DNA of 23,309 nucleotides from a bacterium (GTDB lineage Bacteria > Bacillota_I > Bacilli_A > RF39 > UBA660). The DNA lies in NCBI GenBank assembly GCA_014846175.1, contig RKAV01000077.1, forward strand, positions 1 to 23,309, written 5' to 3'. Made by a program: the position numbers and the translations under genes. Of the stretch, positions 1-8,343 are shown in pieces (within the stretch, counting starts at the first letter, position 1; each line of letters starts with the position of its first letter). The notes beneath the pieces were generated by a model. The model ran no database searches, was not told the origin of the DNA, and worked only from the letters and a program-made list of their open reading frames with translations.

Positions 1-99
1 ACCATTTACAATAAACTTCTACCATTTGATACATACTAACACCTACTTCCTATTATCTGTATCTTTGATATCTTAATAATATCATAATATTTGACATTT
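1..99. repeat. 99-bp exact direct repeat, left copy
   Basis: These 99 bases are identical to 23211-23309 at the other end of the window, in the same orientation. An exact terminal overlap of this size is what assemblers leave when a contig closes on itself, or when a contig ends in a repeat as long as the assembly word size. On the minus strand the repeat carries a ribosome-binding-like sequence and an ATG at position 34. The reading frame started there continues only past the right copy. It lies downstream of the prepilin-like gene ending at 117. Confidence 0.95.
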
Positions 100-104
100 A
101 ACAA
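76..104 (-). promoter_or_regulatory. Putative sigma-A promoter reading leftward into the 99-bp repeat
   Basis: On the minus strand a TTGTTA -35 (99-104) is followed after 17 bases by a TATTAT -10 (76-81). The -35 straddles the repeat edge, so only the left copy shows it complete. If the two window ends are joined, it would drive the leader and the tandem exported proteins. The hexamers are moderate in an AT-rich background, so this is tentative. Confidence 0.4.
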
Positions 105-116
105 TATGAAAAAATG

Positions 117-296
117 CTAACAAGTACTATTGTTAACACATTTATTTAATTCCTTAGAAATAACTTCTACATAATTATCAGTTGATTTTCTTTCAAATCT
201 ACTTAAACTTAAAAGAAGGAAAACAACAAAACTAATTATTAATAATAATCCATATAAGATAGTTGAAATAGCAAAACCTTTTTGATTTAATTTCAT
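117..296 (-). CDS. Prepilin-like small protein (class III signal motif)
   Basis: A 59-residue reading frame starting at the ATG at 296 and overlapping the stop of the upstream gene by ATGA, so the two are translationally coupled. The N terminus reads as a short basic leader, KLNQKG, followed by FAISTILYG and then a continuous hydrophobic helix to about residue 31. That is the type IV prepilin / pseudopilin layout, with predicted cleavage by a prepilin peptidase between Gly7 and Phe8. Mature position 5 is Thr instead of the usual Glu, so it may not assemble like a major pilin. The remaining ~28 residues are polar and end in a Cys pair (Cys53, Cys59), too short for a normal pilin globular domain. 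Partner: the TasA-like protein encoded just upstream. Exact function unknown. Confidence 0.7.
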   Translation of the reverse strand: MKLNQKGFAISTILYGLLLIISFVVFLLLSLSRFERKSTDNYVEVISKELNKCVNNSTC

Positions 297-847
297 TCTT
301 CTACTACCTCTATTAAAGCATGATAATGACTTGTTTTATCTAAAACAAAGTTATTATTTACTGCCCATAATCTAATTGAATAATCTTCACTACTATTAGG
401 TTTTAAACTATCTTCATAAATAACATCACTAGGAAACTCTGATAAGATATAAGCCTTTGGTGTTTGATGATCTTTTCTAAAACTTATTTTTAATAATTCT
501 TTAGGTATTTGTTTATCATAACAGTTATCACTATTCATTTTTTCTTTATTAGCTACTAACTTTATACTATATTTAACTTGTTTATCAGTATTGTTTTTAA
601 CTGTAAAAGTATAACTAGGAGTTGAAAGCCCTATAGCATCTGTTACAGGTGTAAACTTATTAAGAGATATTTCATTCACATTTTTATCATGAAAAACTAC
701 TTCCATTTTTCCTGTATCATAATCTTTATCTCTAGAGTTTGAAAATTTTTCATAAATAAGATAAGTTGATAAAGCTGAAAAGGTTATTAAAAAGATAATA
801 ATAATTATACTTTTTATTCTTTGTTTTTTATAATACGCCTGATACAT
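293..847 (-). CDS. TasA-like exported protein, 184 aa
   Basis: The preferred start is the ATG at 847. It is preceded by AGAGGTG at good spacing; a longer reading from a GTG at 856 would use that same ribosome binding site as codons. Residues about 9-31 form a single hydrophobic signal/anchor segment after a KKQR basic stretch. The rest is extracellular, rich in beta-like segments: a TGKMEV start, a TFTVKNNTDKQVKYSIKL strand pair and a YSIRLWAV strand. The same order (TGAISM, FTVKS, INYEI, YRLRLWV) is seen in the N-terminal domains of the two large proteins at 19374-23122, so this looks like a stand-alone copy of that TasA/camelysin-type module. It is the first gene of a two-gene operon with the prepilin-like gene. 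A role in a surface fibre is inference. Confidence 0.65.
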   Translation of the reverse strand: MYQAYYKKQRIKSIIIIIFLITFSALSTYLIYEKFSNSRDKDYDTGKMEVVFHDKNVNEISLNKFTPVTDAIGLSTPSYTFTVKNNTDKQVKYSIKLVANKEKMNSDNCYDKQIPKELLKISFRKDHQTPKAYILSEFPSDVIYEDSLKPNSSEDYSIRLWAVNNNFVLDKTSHYHALIEVVEE

Positions 848-870
848 AGTAAACACCTCTTTCTTTAATT

Positions 871-900
871 ATTTTAAATCTTTTATTAAGTATTAGTCAA
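871..900 (-). promoter_or_regulatory. Sigma-A promoter of the TasA-like / prepilin-like operon
   Basis: Minus strand TTGACT (895-900), 18 bases, then TAAAAT (871-876), located 24 bases before the ATG at 847. It sits just after the terminator of the MMPL gene, as expected for a separate transcription unit. Confidence 0.6.
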
Positions 901-933
901 TTAATAGTTAACTAAATATTTTAACTTTACATA

Positions 934-957
934 AAAAGAGCCATTTTAGTGGCTCTT
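934..957 (-). terminator. Rho-independent terminator after the MMPL gene
   Basis: Eight-base perfect stem AAGAGCCA / TGGCTCTT with a six-base loop, followed on the minus strand by a T-run. It begins immediately after the TAG stop at 960-962 and separates the MMPL gene from the downstream operon. Confidence 0.85.
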
Positions 958-959
958 AT

Positions 960-3900
960 CTAGTCTTTATATACATTTTTTCTACAGATTAATTTATCAC
1001 ATGTTGCTAATACACCTGGTAATATTAATAGTATTAATATTACTGAACAGAAAGTTCCTTGTGATATAGTTTCACAAATCTTAGCTGCAATAGCATCAGC
1101 AAATGATGATACTATTAAAGTAACAATTATTAATATTGATGATGAAGATAAAATAGTATGAATAGATTTATTATAAGCATTAATAATTGCTTTTTGAACA
1201 TTCATAGTTTCTCTTGATTCTTTATAGTATGTTGTATAAACAATCGCATAATCAATAGTAGCTCCCATTAGTATAGCTTGTACTATTAATAAAGAAATAA
1301 AGTATACTTTAGAACCAGTCATTGATAGAATCGCCATTGTTACATAAACAGCACATTGAATAATTAAAACTAACATTAAAGGTATTAATAAATCTTTAAA
1401 AGTAAATGCTACTACTACAAAGATGAATAAAATAGTAAGAATGGTAATAAAATCTAATTCATTATTAAATGACTTACTCATCTCAAGTGCCATAGGTGAA
1501 TCACCTACTACATAGATACCTTTTTTATTACCTACTTCATCTATTGTTTTCTGAACAAATGCTAATGTATCTTTACTTTCTTTTCCATACTTAGTATTAA
1601 GTATAGCTCTTGAATATTTTTTAGACACTAGTAATTCTTTAGCAGTAGAAATAGTATCTTTAGCACTAATAATTTTACCTTGCATTTCTTTATCCAAAAA
1701 TGATTTATATTTTTCATCTTTTAAAATAAAATCATTTAAATAATTAACTATTTCTTCTACTGTAAGACGCCAAGAACTATCATATAAATTTTCACTTCCG
1801 TGATAGATATAAACTAAATCAATTAAATTATAGTCAAGTCCATTAGTTAACTTATTAAGTATATTATATAATTCTAAGGAATTATATTTACTACCCATTA
1901 AAGTATTTTTCATAATACCGTTAATAGTTACCAATTTTTCTTTTGCTTCATTATCAAATCTAGTAGAGAATTTATCATTAGTTAAAACATCACTTATAAT
2001 AAAATCAGTAAAATCTACTAATGATATTTTAGTATTACTATCACTACTATATAAAGCCATTACAAGAGAAATAGTATCACTATCACTACCAAGTAAGTTT
2101 GCTAGTTCTTTAGCTGTATACTTACTATCTTTTAAGGATGACATCATTACTTCTTTAACTAGATTTAATTTAGTTATAGTTGTTTTATTAAGTTTAGAAG
2201 CTAATAGAGAATTATCTTTATTATTTAATATTAAGTTTGCAAATTCTAAAGGTGACATAGTAGTTGCTAGTTTAGTATAATCAGCTACACCATAAACACT
2301 TTTAACAAGTGATTCATCTTGAGATATTACTTTACTTAGTTCTTTATAATTATATTTAGCTTCAGTATTATTAACTATATTATAAGCTAGTAATAACATA
2401 TCTTTATTATTACCTAATTTAGAAGCAATTAATGTATCATTTTGATTACTTACAACAAAGTTTACTAATTCTTTAATACTCATTTTTTTAGAGCTTTGGG
2501 TAGTTTTATAATCATAATAGCTATAACCCAATCCCACTGTTTCTTTAGTAATATCACTACTTATATTAGCTAAATAACTTGCTAATTCTTGATAAGTATA
2601 AGTAGGTACTACATTATAAGTTTCATTATAAGATAAATTCATGATACTAACTAATAATTTTAAATTAGCATACATAGTATTGGTTGGTTGCATAGAATTA
2701 AGTGCTACACTAATTACTTTATATGGTGTTAATGTTAAAGATGTATCAGTAATTATTTCTTCATTACTAGCATTAGGATTTAAAGCTTTATAAATACTCA
2801 TATATATGGTATTAATTTGTTCTTCACTAAAACCATAATTCTTTAGTTCATTATACATATCTATTTTATTTAAACTAGTAGTAATAAAATCTTTATTACT
2901 AAATTTAACTAAATATGGTTTATAAGTATTAACTGATGCTGGTAGTAAACTACTAATATTATTATCCATTAATACTTCATTAACAAATGTATTTAATGAT
3001 AATTTAGTTAAACTATTACTATTATTTAAGTAATAATTATAAAAGTATAGTAAGGAAACAGTATTACTGTCTAAATTAGTTAATCCCATCTTACTTAACA
3101 TATTACTAATAGTAGTACTATCGTATTTTTTATTTATATTAGAAGTGTCACTTAATGTTTTAAGAACAGTTAGTTTATTTACCATTTCTTCATTAAACAT
3201 ACTACTAAGTGATGAATTATCTTTTAAACTTAAAGCAATGGTTGCAAATTCGTTAATAGTCATAGTAGTAGTTGAATTACCACTTGCTCTTGCAAATAAG
3301 AATAAATCATTAACTGTTTTCTCATCAAGACCAAATAGACTTGCTATTTCGCTTTGATTCATTTGTCTATTAATATTATTTTTATCAGTAAATGGTTGTA
3401 ATTGTTTTAAGGAAGCAATAGTTGTATTATCAATACTAGATGCATACGTCTTATTGTTAACAACTGTTCCTAACATAAAGTTAACAAAATCTGCCATCGT
3501 CATTTTACTATTAATATTCTTCGCATTATAAAGAATTAATAAGTCATTTACTTCACTCTCACCTATTCCTAAGATACTAGCTATTTCACTACTATCACGT
3601 ACTTTACTAACATTTTCTTTACTAGCAAAGTTTTCTAATAAAGTCATATTATTTTTAACATCAGTAGTAATAGCACTTGCTAATTTAGGATTAGTGTAAA
3701 TATCTGATTTAATAAATTTAATAAACTCATCTAAACTCATACTATCATTAGTATTTTTATTATAGTAATTATAATAGATTAGTTTGATTAAATAATCATC
3801 AAGTTCCGTATCTTGTCCTAATTCTTTAAATTTAGCATTTAACTCATTATAAGCTAGTTTTTGATTTATAGTATTAGAGTAACACAACACTTGATTAGCT

Positions 3901-5102
3901 TTTTTATCATTTTTTAATGATTTACAATATTTAGCCATTATATCTTCATATTGATTTTCATAGATAATTGTTATTTGATTAGTAGCTTTAAAGTGTTTTC
4001 CTACTTCATCTTGTTCACTATCAGTATATAAAATACCAAGATTTCCTTTTAATAGGTAAGCAGAAATAAATGCTACTATAATAATTATTAATTGAGCCCA
4101 TCTTGTTTTATAACTAAATTTACCTAGTTTAGTTAAGTTAAATTCTAAAGCCTTTTTCTTAGAATTAATTATTTGTTTATCAAAAAGTAATAATAATCCT
4201 GGTAAGCAGAAGAAAATACTTACTAAACTCAAGAATACTCCTTTAGCTAATACAAAACCTAAATCTTTTCCAATAGTAAAACTCATAAATACTAAAGCAA
4301 GTAAACCGACTACTGTCGTAACTGAACTACTAGAAATAGCTTTAAATGAATCAAATAAGGCTTGTTTCATAGCTTTATTTTTATCTTTTGTTTTTTCTCT
4401 TTCTTGTCTATATCTATTAGATAACATAATAGAATAATCCATTGATAATGCTAGTTGTAATATAGCAGTTATTGAATCAGTTATATTTGATACACTAGGA
4501 AATATTATATTAGTACCTTTATTAATAAAGACAGCTATTCCAATAGAGATTAAATATAACCAAGGTTCAATATATGATTTACTTAAGAAGGTTAAGATCA
4601 CCATCGCCATACCAATAGCAAGAGCAACAATCCAAAGTTTTAATACTGGTTTATACTCATTATAAATAGAACCACTCATGGCTTTATAATCATAATTTTT
4701 AACTACTTCATTATAAACATTTTCAGCTGTTTTCGAGTGATCATAGTCATCTACTTTTAGAGTATATAATGTATATTCACCATTGTTATATTCTTCACTA
4801 TCATCATGTAATACTTTACTAACACCAGTAATTTTCTCTAATTTTTCTAAAGTTTCTTCTTTTTCACTTGAAGTTAGACCTTTAAACATTACATTTAATT
4901 CACTAGACTTTTGTTCTTTAAAAGAAGAATCCATAATATCTTTACCAATTCTCGTTTCTGATGTTTTGGGAAGATATTTAGTTATATCAGAGTTTATATT
5001 TACTTTAGTTGAACCATATAAACTTATACCAGTTAAGAACACAAAGATTATTAAGATAATATTTTTATGTTCTACAATAAAATCTGTAAATTTCTTCATC
5101 AT
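960..5102 (-). CDS. MMPL/RND-family membrane protein with giant repeat ectodomain, 1380 aa
   Basis: Start chosen at the ATG at 5102, directly after AAAAGGAGAGAGA; the frame stays open upstream to 5204 without a ribosome site. One membrane helix lies at about residues 13-30, then an extracellular loop. A helix block at about 157-310 carries the family-typical segment LSMDYSIMLSNRYRQE. Another helix follows at about 337-353. Residues about 355-1211 are a second extracellular loop. The last 169 residues form the second helix block with the mirrored MGATIDYAIVYTTYY segment. Ordinary MMPL proteins of this kind (YdfJ-like, about 700-1000 residues) have a small second loop. Here it holds about nine degenerate helical repeats of 75-90 residues. 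RND-type transporters use proton flow to move lipids or hydrophobic compounds; the substrate here is unknown. The gene has its own terminator on each side and lies downstream of a two-component operon, which could control it. Confidence 0.85.
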   Translation of the reverse strand: MMKKFTDFIVEHKNIILIIFVFLTGISLYGSTKVNINSDITKYLPKTSETRIGKDIMDSSFKEQKSSELNVMFKGLTSSEKEETLEKLEKITGVSKVLHDDSEEYNNGEYTLYTLKVDDYDHSKTAENVYNEVVKNYDYKAMSGSIYNEYKPVLKLWIVALAIGMAMVILTFLSKSYIEPWLYLISIGIAVFINKGTNIIFPSVSNITDSITAILQLALSMDYSIMLSNRYRQEREKTKDKNKAMKQALFDSFKAISSSSVTTVVGLLALVFMSFTIGKDLGFVLAKGVFLSLVSIFFCLPGLLLLFDKQIINSKKKALEFNLTKLGKFSYKTRWAQLIIIIVAFISAYLLKGNLGILYTDSEQDEVGKHFKATNQITIIYENQYEDIMAKYCKSLKNDKKANQVLCYSNTINQKLAYNELNAKFKELGQDTELDDYLIKLIYYNYYNKNTNDSMSLDEFIKFIKSDIYTNPKLASAITTDVKNNMTLLENFASKENVSKVRDSSEIASILGIGESEVNDLLILYNAKNINSKMTMADFVNFMLGTVVNNKTYASSIDNTTIASLKQLQPFTDKNNINRQMNQSEIASLFGLDEKTVNDLFLFARASGNSTTTMTINEFATIALSLKDNSSLSSMFNEEMVNKLTVLKTLSDTSNINKKYDSTTISNMLSKMGLTNLDSNTVSLLYFYNYYLNNSNSLTKLSLNTFVNEVLMDNNISSLLPASVNTYKPYLVKFSNKDFITTSLNKIDMYNELKNYGFSEEQINTIYMSIYKALNPNASNEEIITDTSLTLTPYKVISVALNSMQPTNTMYANLKLLVSIMNLSYNETYNVVPTYTYQELASYLANISSDITKETVGLGYSYYDYKTTQSSKKMSIKELVNFVVSNQNDTLIASKLGNNKDMLLLAYNIVNNTEAKYNYKELSKVISQDESLVKSVYGVADYTKLATTMSPLEFANLILNNKDNSLLASKLNKTTITKLNLVKEVMMSSLKDSKYTAKELANLLGSDSDTISLVMALYSSDSNTKISLVDFTDFIISDVLTNDKFSTRFDNEAKEKLVTINGIMKNTLMGSKYNSLELYNILNKLTNGLDYNLIDLVYIYHGSENLYDSSWRLTVEEIVNYLNDFILKDEKYKSFLDKEMQGKIISAKDTISTAKELLVSKKYSRAILNTKYGKESKDTLAFVQKTIDEVGNKKGIYVVGDSPMALEMSKSFNNELDFITILTILFIFVVVAFTFKDLLIPLMLVLIIQCAVYVTMAILSMTGSKVYFISLLIVQAILMGATIDYAIVYTTYYKESRETMNVQKAIINAYNKSIHTILSSSSILIIVTLIVSSFADAIAAKICETISQGTFCSVILILLILPGVLATCDKLICRKNVYKD

Positions 5103-5207
5103 TCTCTCTCCTTTTCGCGGGTTATTATATAATAGAAAAATAAACTCAAAATAAACTTTACTATATTTTTTTAAATTTATTCTCAAATATTCTATGCCAG
5201 TCATATT

Positions 5208-5213
5208 ATTATA
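5208..5213 (-). promoter_or_regulatory. Possible -10 element for the MMPL gene
   Basis: A perfect TATAAT on the minus strand about 105 bases upstream of the MMPL start, just downstream of the preceding operon's terminator. No convincing -35 hexamer is seen at the right distance, so this is a weak call. Confidence 0.35.
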
Positions 5214-5236
5214 TTGCAGTCATTTTTTTTAAAATG

Positions 5237-5264
5237 AAAAAAACTTGTCAAAATAACAAGTTTT
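5237..5264 (-). terminator. Rho-independent terminator of the two-component operon
   Basis: Nine-base perfect stem AAAACTTGT / ACAAGTTTT, seven-base loop, with extra T residues following on the minus strand. It lies 16 bases after the stop of the hypothetical gene at 5280. Confidence 0.85.
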
Positions 5265-5279
5265 GCTGTTAATATTTTT

Positions 5280-5987
5280 TTATTTCTTTACTAGTAGTTT
5301 TTGATATTCTGATTTCTTGACCAAAGGAGAAAACACTTTACTAATCATTGTAATATCCAATTTTGAGTTATCTTGAAGAGGTATAATTCTTGTTTTAGAT
5401 TCATTTAGAAAAGCACAATGATGTGTAATTTTAAAGCATTCTTTATCTGTTATGAGCTTGTATTCTATGAAAACTTCTGATGTAAAGTTATAGTTATTAT
5501 CTTCATTGTCTTTTCCATAATTTGTGTCACTTTGTGTATAACTTCCTTCTAACATGCACTTTAATAAGCTAGGCCTATCACAAGAGCCAACATCAATTTC
5601 TTGTTCTATACCATTATCAATTGCTGGTTCATCTAAATCAATTACAGTTCCTGTTATAAGAAACCTATCATAAACATCTTGTAACTTTGAACCGTTAAAA
5701 GATTGACTTAATGCTTCTTTGATACAAACATTAATATCAGTTTCTTTATTTAACACCATAAGTCTGATTGGTTCAGCGTGTTGATAAAAAATTATAGCAT
5801 TATGTTTATTCTTTATATTTAAATCAGCTCTATTTGTAGTAATGATACAATTACAATTCTCTACTATTTTATATTTTTCAAAAGGAATACTATCATTCTC
5901 AAAACCATCAACAAAAGCTCCACTAAAACATTCAATATTATTTGAACTAGGTTCTGTCCATAAATCAATTGTCCTTATAATATTCAT
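5280..5987 (-). CDS. Hypothetical protein, third gene of the two-component operon, 235 aa
   Basis: Start placed at the ATG at 5987, nine bases after AAAGG. A second ATG at 5996 abuts that ribosome site and is less likely. No signal peptide or membrane helix is visible, so it is probably cytoplasmic. The protein is acidic, with several Cys (for example an ECF and a CNC motif in the first 50 residues, and KCMLEG and KECFKITHHC later). It lacks any motif I recognise. It follows the histidine kinase by 20 bases and precedes the operon terminator, so it is co-transcribed with the regulator pair. It may be an accessory or target protein of that system, but nothing in the sequence shows how. Confidence 0.65.
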   Translation of the reverse strand: MNIIRTIDLWTEPSSNNIECFSGAFVDGFENDSIPFEKYKIVENCNCIITTNRADLNIKNKHNAIIFYQHAEPIRLMVLNKETDINVCIKEALSQSFNGSKLQDVYDRFLITGTVIDLDEPAIDNGIEQEIDVGSCDRPSLLKCMLEGSYTQSDTNYGKDNEDNNYNFTSEVFIEYKLITDKECFKITHHCAFLNESKTRIIPLQDNSKLDITMISKVFSPLVKKSEYQKLLVKK

Positions 5988-6007
5988 CTCTATCATCCTT
6001 TCTATAT

Positions 6008-7054
6008 CTAAACTTTATTTAAAATAATGGTAAATTCTGTATATTTATCTTTCTCACTAGTTACTTCTATACATCCTTCATGTAAATCAACTATTTTCTT
6101 AGCAAGAGCAAGTCCTAAACCATTTCCGATATTATTATTTTTATCTTTAGTAGTATAGAACTTATCAAAAATATGATTTAAATTTTCTCTTTCTATTCCC
6201 TTACCATTATCTTTAATTTTTACTATTACTTTACTATCATTTACATAAACTTTAATATTTATTTTTCCATTTGGTTCAGTAAATTTAATAGAGTTTTCTA
6301 TAATATTGATAAAAACTTGTTCAAGCATTCCATTATTAGCTAAAGTATAACAATCATCTATCTCTAAATCCAAATCTATATTCTTTTTTTCTATCTTCTT
6401 AAGTTCCATCAAAACAACTTGTCTTACACACTCACCTACATTTACCCTCTTAGTATCTGTTAATATCTGCTGCTTTTCCACTTTAGAAAGATTTAAAATA
6501 TTAGTAGAAAGTGAGGTCAAACGATTAGATTCGTTAATAATAATATCTAAATATTTATTCTTTTCTTCCTCAGTTAAATCTCCTCTTTTTAATTCTTCAG
6601 CATAACCTTTAATAGAAACTAAAGGGGTCTTTAATTCATGAGAAAAGTTATTAATAAAATCATTTCTTAATATTTCTACACTATCAAGTTCAGAAATCAT
6701 CTTGTTAAAGTTTCTATTCATTTCTTTAAAGTATTTTGTATCTTTAAGTCTTACTTTATAATTACCCTTTGTTATTTCTTTTAATATTCTTTCTAATTCA
6801 TCCATTATTTTTACAATAGGGTTTCCAATAATAATAGTCATTACTACTCCTACTATTATTTCTGTTAATATTAAAACGATAATTGAAATAAAAGGTTTTT
6901 CTTTTAATATATCAAATATATCAATATTTAAACTTAGTATTAAAGTAAAAATTACTATTCCTGATACAATGATAGAAGAAAATAATACTATTAAACTCCA
7001 AATAACGAAGTATGTATGTATTTTGTTCTTCTTAGCATTATTGTCACTCTTCAA
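6008..7054 (-). CDS. Membrane sensor histidine kinase, 348 aa
   Basis: The start is a TTG at 7054 that overlaps the end of the response regulator by 11 bases, so translation is probably coupled. No in-frame ATG fits better before the first helix. Two membrane helices (about 14-40 and 55-77) enclose only a short external loop of roughly 14 residues. This suggests sensing of the membrane or a membrane partner rather than of a soluble ligand. A HAMP linker covers about 78-130. The HisKA H-box is FSHELKTPL with phospho-acceptor His139. The ATPase domain has the N-box (Asn254 in NIIENS), G1 (DNGKG from 282) and G2 (GNGLGLA from 310). All catalytic motifs are present. It autophosphorylates and passes phosphate to the regulator encoded upstream. 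Confidence 0.92.
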   Translation of the reverse strand: MKSDNNAKKNKIHTYFVIWSLIVLFSSIIVSGIVIFTLILSLNIDIFDILKEKPFISIIVLILTEIIVGVVMTIIIGNPIVKIMDELERILKEITKGNYKVRLKDTKYFKEMNRNFNKMISELDSVEILRNDFINNFSHELKTPLVSIKGYAEELKRGDLTEEEKNKYLDIIINESNRLTSLSTNILNLSKVEKQQILTDTKRVNVGECVRQVVLMELKKIEKKNIDLDLEIDDCYTLANNGMLEQVFINIIENSIKFTEPNGKINIKVYVNDSKVIVKIKDNGKGIERENLNHIFDKFYTTKDKNNNIGNGLGLALAKKIVDLHEGCIEVTSEKDKYTEFTIILNKV

Positions 7055-7724
7055 CTTTCTTCACCGCCTTATAGCCAAGTCCTCTAACAGCTTTTATTTC
7101 AAACTCATTATAGTTTTCAAATTTCTTTCTTAGTCTATTGATATGAACATTTAAAGTTGTATCATCAGTAGTTGATTCATAACCCCAAATCTCATCCATT
7201 AATTCTACTCTTGTAAATATCTTATCAGGATAAGATAACAGCTTATATAAAAGATAAAATTCTTTTTGAGGTAAAGTAATAGATTCATTTTCTCTTGTAA
7301 CAGTAAGAGAATCATAATCAAGAGTAACTTTACCTATTACTATTTTTCGTTCATTTACTATTTTACTTCTTCTTAAAAGTGCTTTTATTCTAAGAACAAA
7401 TTCTTCCATATCAAGTGGTTTAGTCATATAATCATCAGTTCCTACTAAAAAGCCTTTTCTTTTATCTTCTGGTAATTGTTTAGCAGTTGCCATTAAAATT
7501 GGTATTTCGTATCTTGCATCTCTTAATTCTTTTGTAAATTGATATCCATCCATATCTGGTAACATCAAATCAAGTACAATTAAATCAATATGAACTTTAT
7601 CAATAATATCTAATCCTTCCATACTAGTAGCTGCTAAATATATATGATATCCTTCTCTTTCTAATACTTTTTTTATTATATTTCTAATATTTTCTTCATC
7701 TTCCACTACTAAAACATTTATCAT
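7044..7724 (-). CDS. OmpR/PhoB-family response regulator, 226 aa
   Basis: Complete receiver plus winged-helix protein. The receiver has the acidic pair (Glu8-Asp9), phospho-acceptor Asp52 in LIVLDLMLPDMDG, the switch Thr80 and Lys102 in TKPLD. The C-terminal Trans_reg_C domain (about 128-222) has the usual FYLLYKLLSYP helix, EIWGYE, the recognition helix NVHINRLRKK and the terminal VRGLGYKA hairpin. The ATG at 7724 follows a strong GGAGGT at seven bases. It is the first gene of a three-gene operon with its kinase and a hypothetical protein. Targets are unknown; the neighbouring MMPL gene is the obvious candidate by position. Confidence 0.95.
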   Translation of the reverse strand: MINVLVVEDEENIRNIIKKVLEREGYHIYLAATSMEGLDIIDKVHIDLIVLDLMLPDMDGYQFTKELRDARYEIPILMATAKQLPEDKRKGFLVGTDDYMTKPLDMEEFVLRIKALLRRSKIVNERKIVIGKVTLDYDSLTVTRENESITLPQKEFYLLYKLLSYPDKIFTRVELMDEIWGYESTTDDTTLNVHINRLRKKFENYNEFEIKAVRGLGYKAVKKVEE

Positions 7725-7778
7725 TTTAATACCTCCAACTTATACTATATTTTAACATTAATTTATTTCTAATGCATT

Positions 7779-7807
7779 AAAAAACTGCTATAAATTTATA
7801 TAACAGT
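7779..7807 (-). terminator. Rho-independent terminator after the 139-aa hypothetical gene
   Basis: Ten-base stem AACTGTTATA / TATAGCAGTT containing one G-U pair, short AT loop, then a TTTTTT tract on the minus strand. It closes the monocistronic gene at 7813-8232. Confidence 0.8.
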
Positions 7808-7812
7808 TATTA

Positions 7813-8232
7813 TTATTTATTTAACATATTTAGAAGATTAATTTTAAACATATCTCTTTCTGGATCAGTTTTAGATATCATAACACCCTTATAGGTAGAT
7901 AGTTCTGCACGATGTCCTTCATCTAATATTCCTTCTGGAGTAATATTTGTTAATAATACTACTTTCTTATCAAGATATACAGTATAATGAACAACTATTT
8001 CTCCATGTACTTTTGCAAATGATTCATCAGTTGGTAATTTAAGTTCATAACTTTCTGTTTTAGCATTTCTATCTTCACTAACCTTTTTACCTAGGAACTT
8101 TCCAGAACGAATAGTTGGATAGTATTCAAATGTTAATTTCTTATAAGCTAGCATATTATACTTTCTAACTGATCTTTCTCTTTTCTTAAAATTATTTTCA
8201 TCTAAATACTCAAATATATATGACTTCTCCAT
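7813..8232 (-). CDS. Conserved-looking hypothetical protein, 139 aa
   Basis: Well-expressed by appearance: perfect consensus promoter, AAAGGGGGT ribosome site seven bases before the ATG, and its own terminator. The product is soluble, highly charged, without signal or membrane segment. The middle (about 60-105) alternates hydrophobic and polar residues as in a beta sheet (EIVVHYTVYL, KKVVLLTNITPEG). It ends with a helical DMFKINLLNMLNK. I do not recognise a family. Neighbours are the two-component operon downstream and a decayed XRE regulator upstream, with separate transcription, so context says little about function. Confidence 0.8.
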   Translation of the reverse strand: MEKSYIFEYLDENNFKKRERSVRKYNMLAYKKLTFEYYPTIRSGKFLGKKVSEDRNAKTESYELKLPTDESFAKVHGEIVVHYTVYLDKKVVLLTNITPEGILDEGHRAELSTYKGVMISKTDPERDMFKINLLNMLNK

Positions 8233-8277
8233 AGCCGTTACCCCCTTTATTTAACCCCTATCTCTGAAGTAGCTAAT

Positions 8278-8306
8278 ATTATACTACAAAATTTACTTTT
8301 TGTCAA
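8278..8306 (-). promoter_or_regulatory. Consensus sigma-A promoter of the 139-aa hypothetical gene
   Basis: Minus strand TTGACA (8301-8306), exactly 17 bases, TATAAT (8278-8283). Both hexamers match the consensus perfectly, which predicts strong constitutive transcription unless an operator overlaps. Confidence 0.9.
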
Positions 8307-8343
8307 ATGGTTGTTAGTCCTCCTTAGTAGAAGGAAGTTTTTC

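Noticed and set aside
98..136. Inverted repeat TTAACAATA...TATTGTTAA at the end of the prepilin-like gene as a terminator
   Set aside because: Stem is all but AT-only, the loop is about 21 bases and no T-run follows on the minus strand.
3145..3357. Plus-strand open frames inside the MMPL gene (also 4783-5154)
   Set aside because: They are antisense to clear coding sequence, have no ribosome site and show no protein-like composition.
8308..8339. Hairpin CTCCTT...AAGGAA followed by T residues on the plus strand
   Set aside because: No plus-strand gene ends before it and the stem has mismatches; on the minus strand there is no T-run. Not called a terminator.
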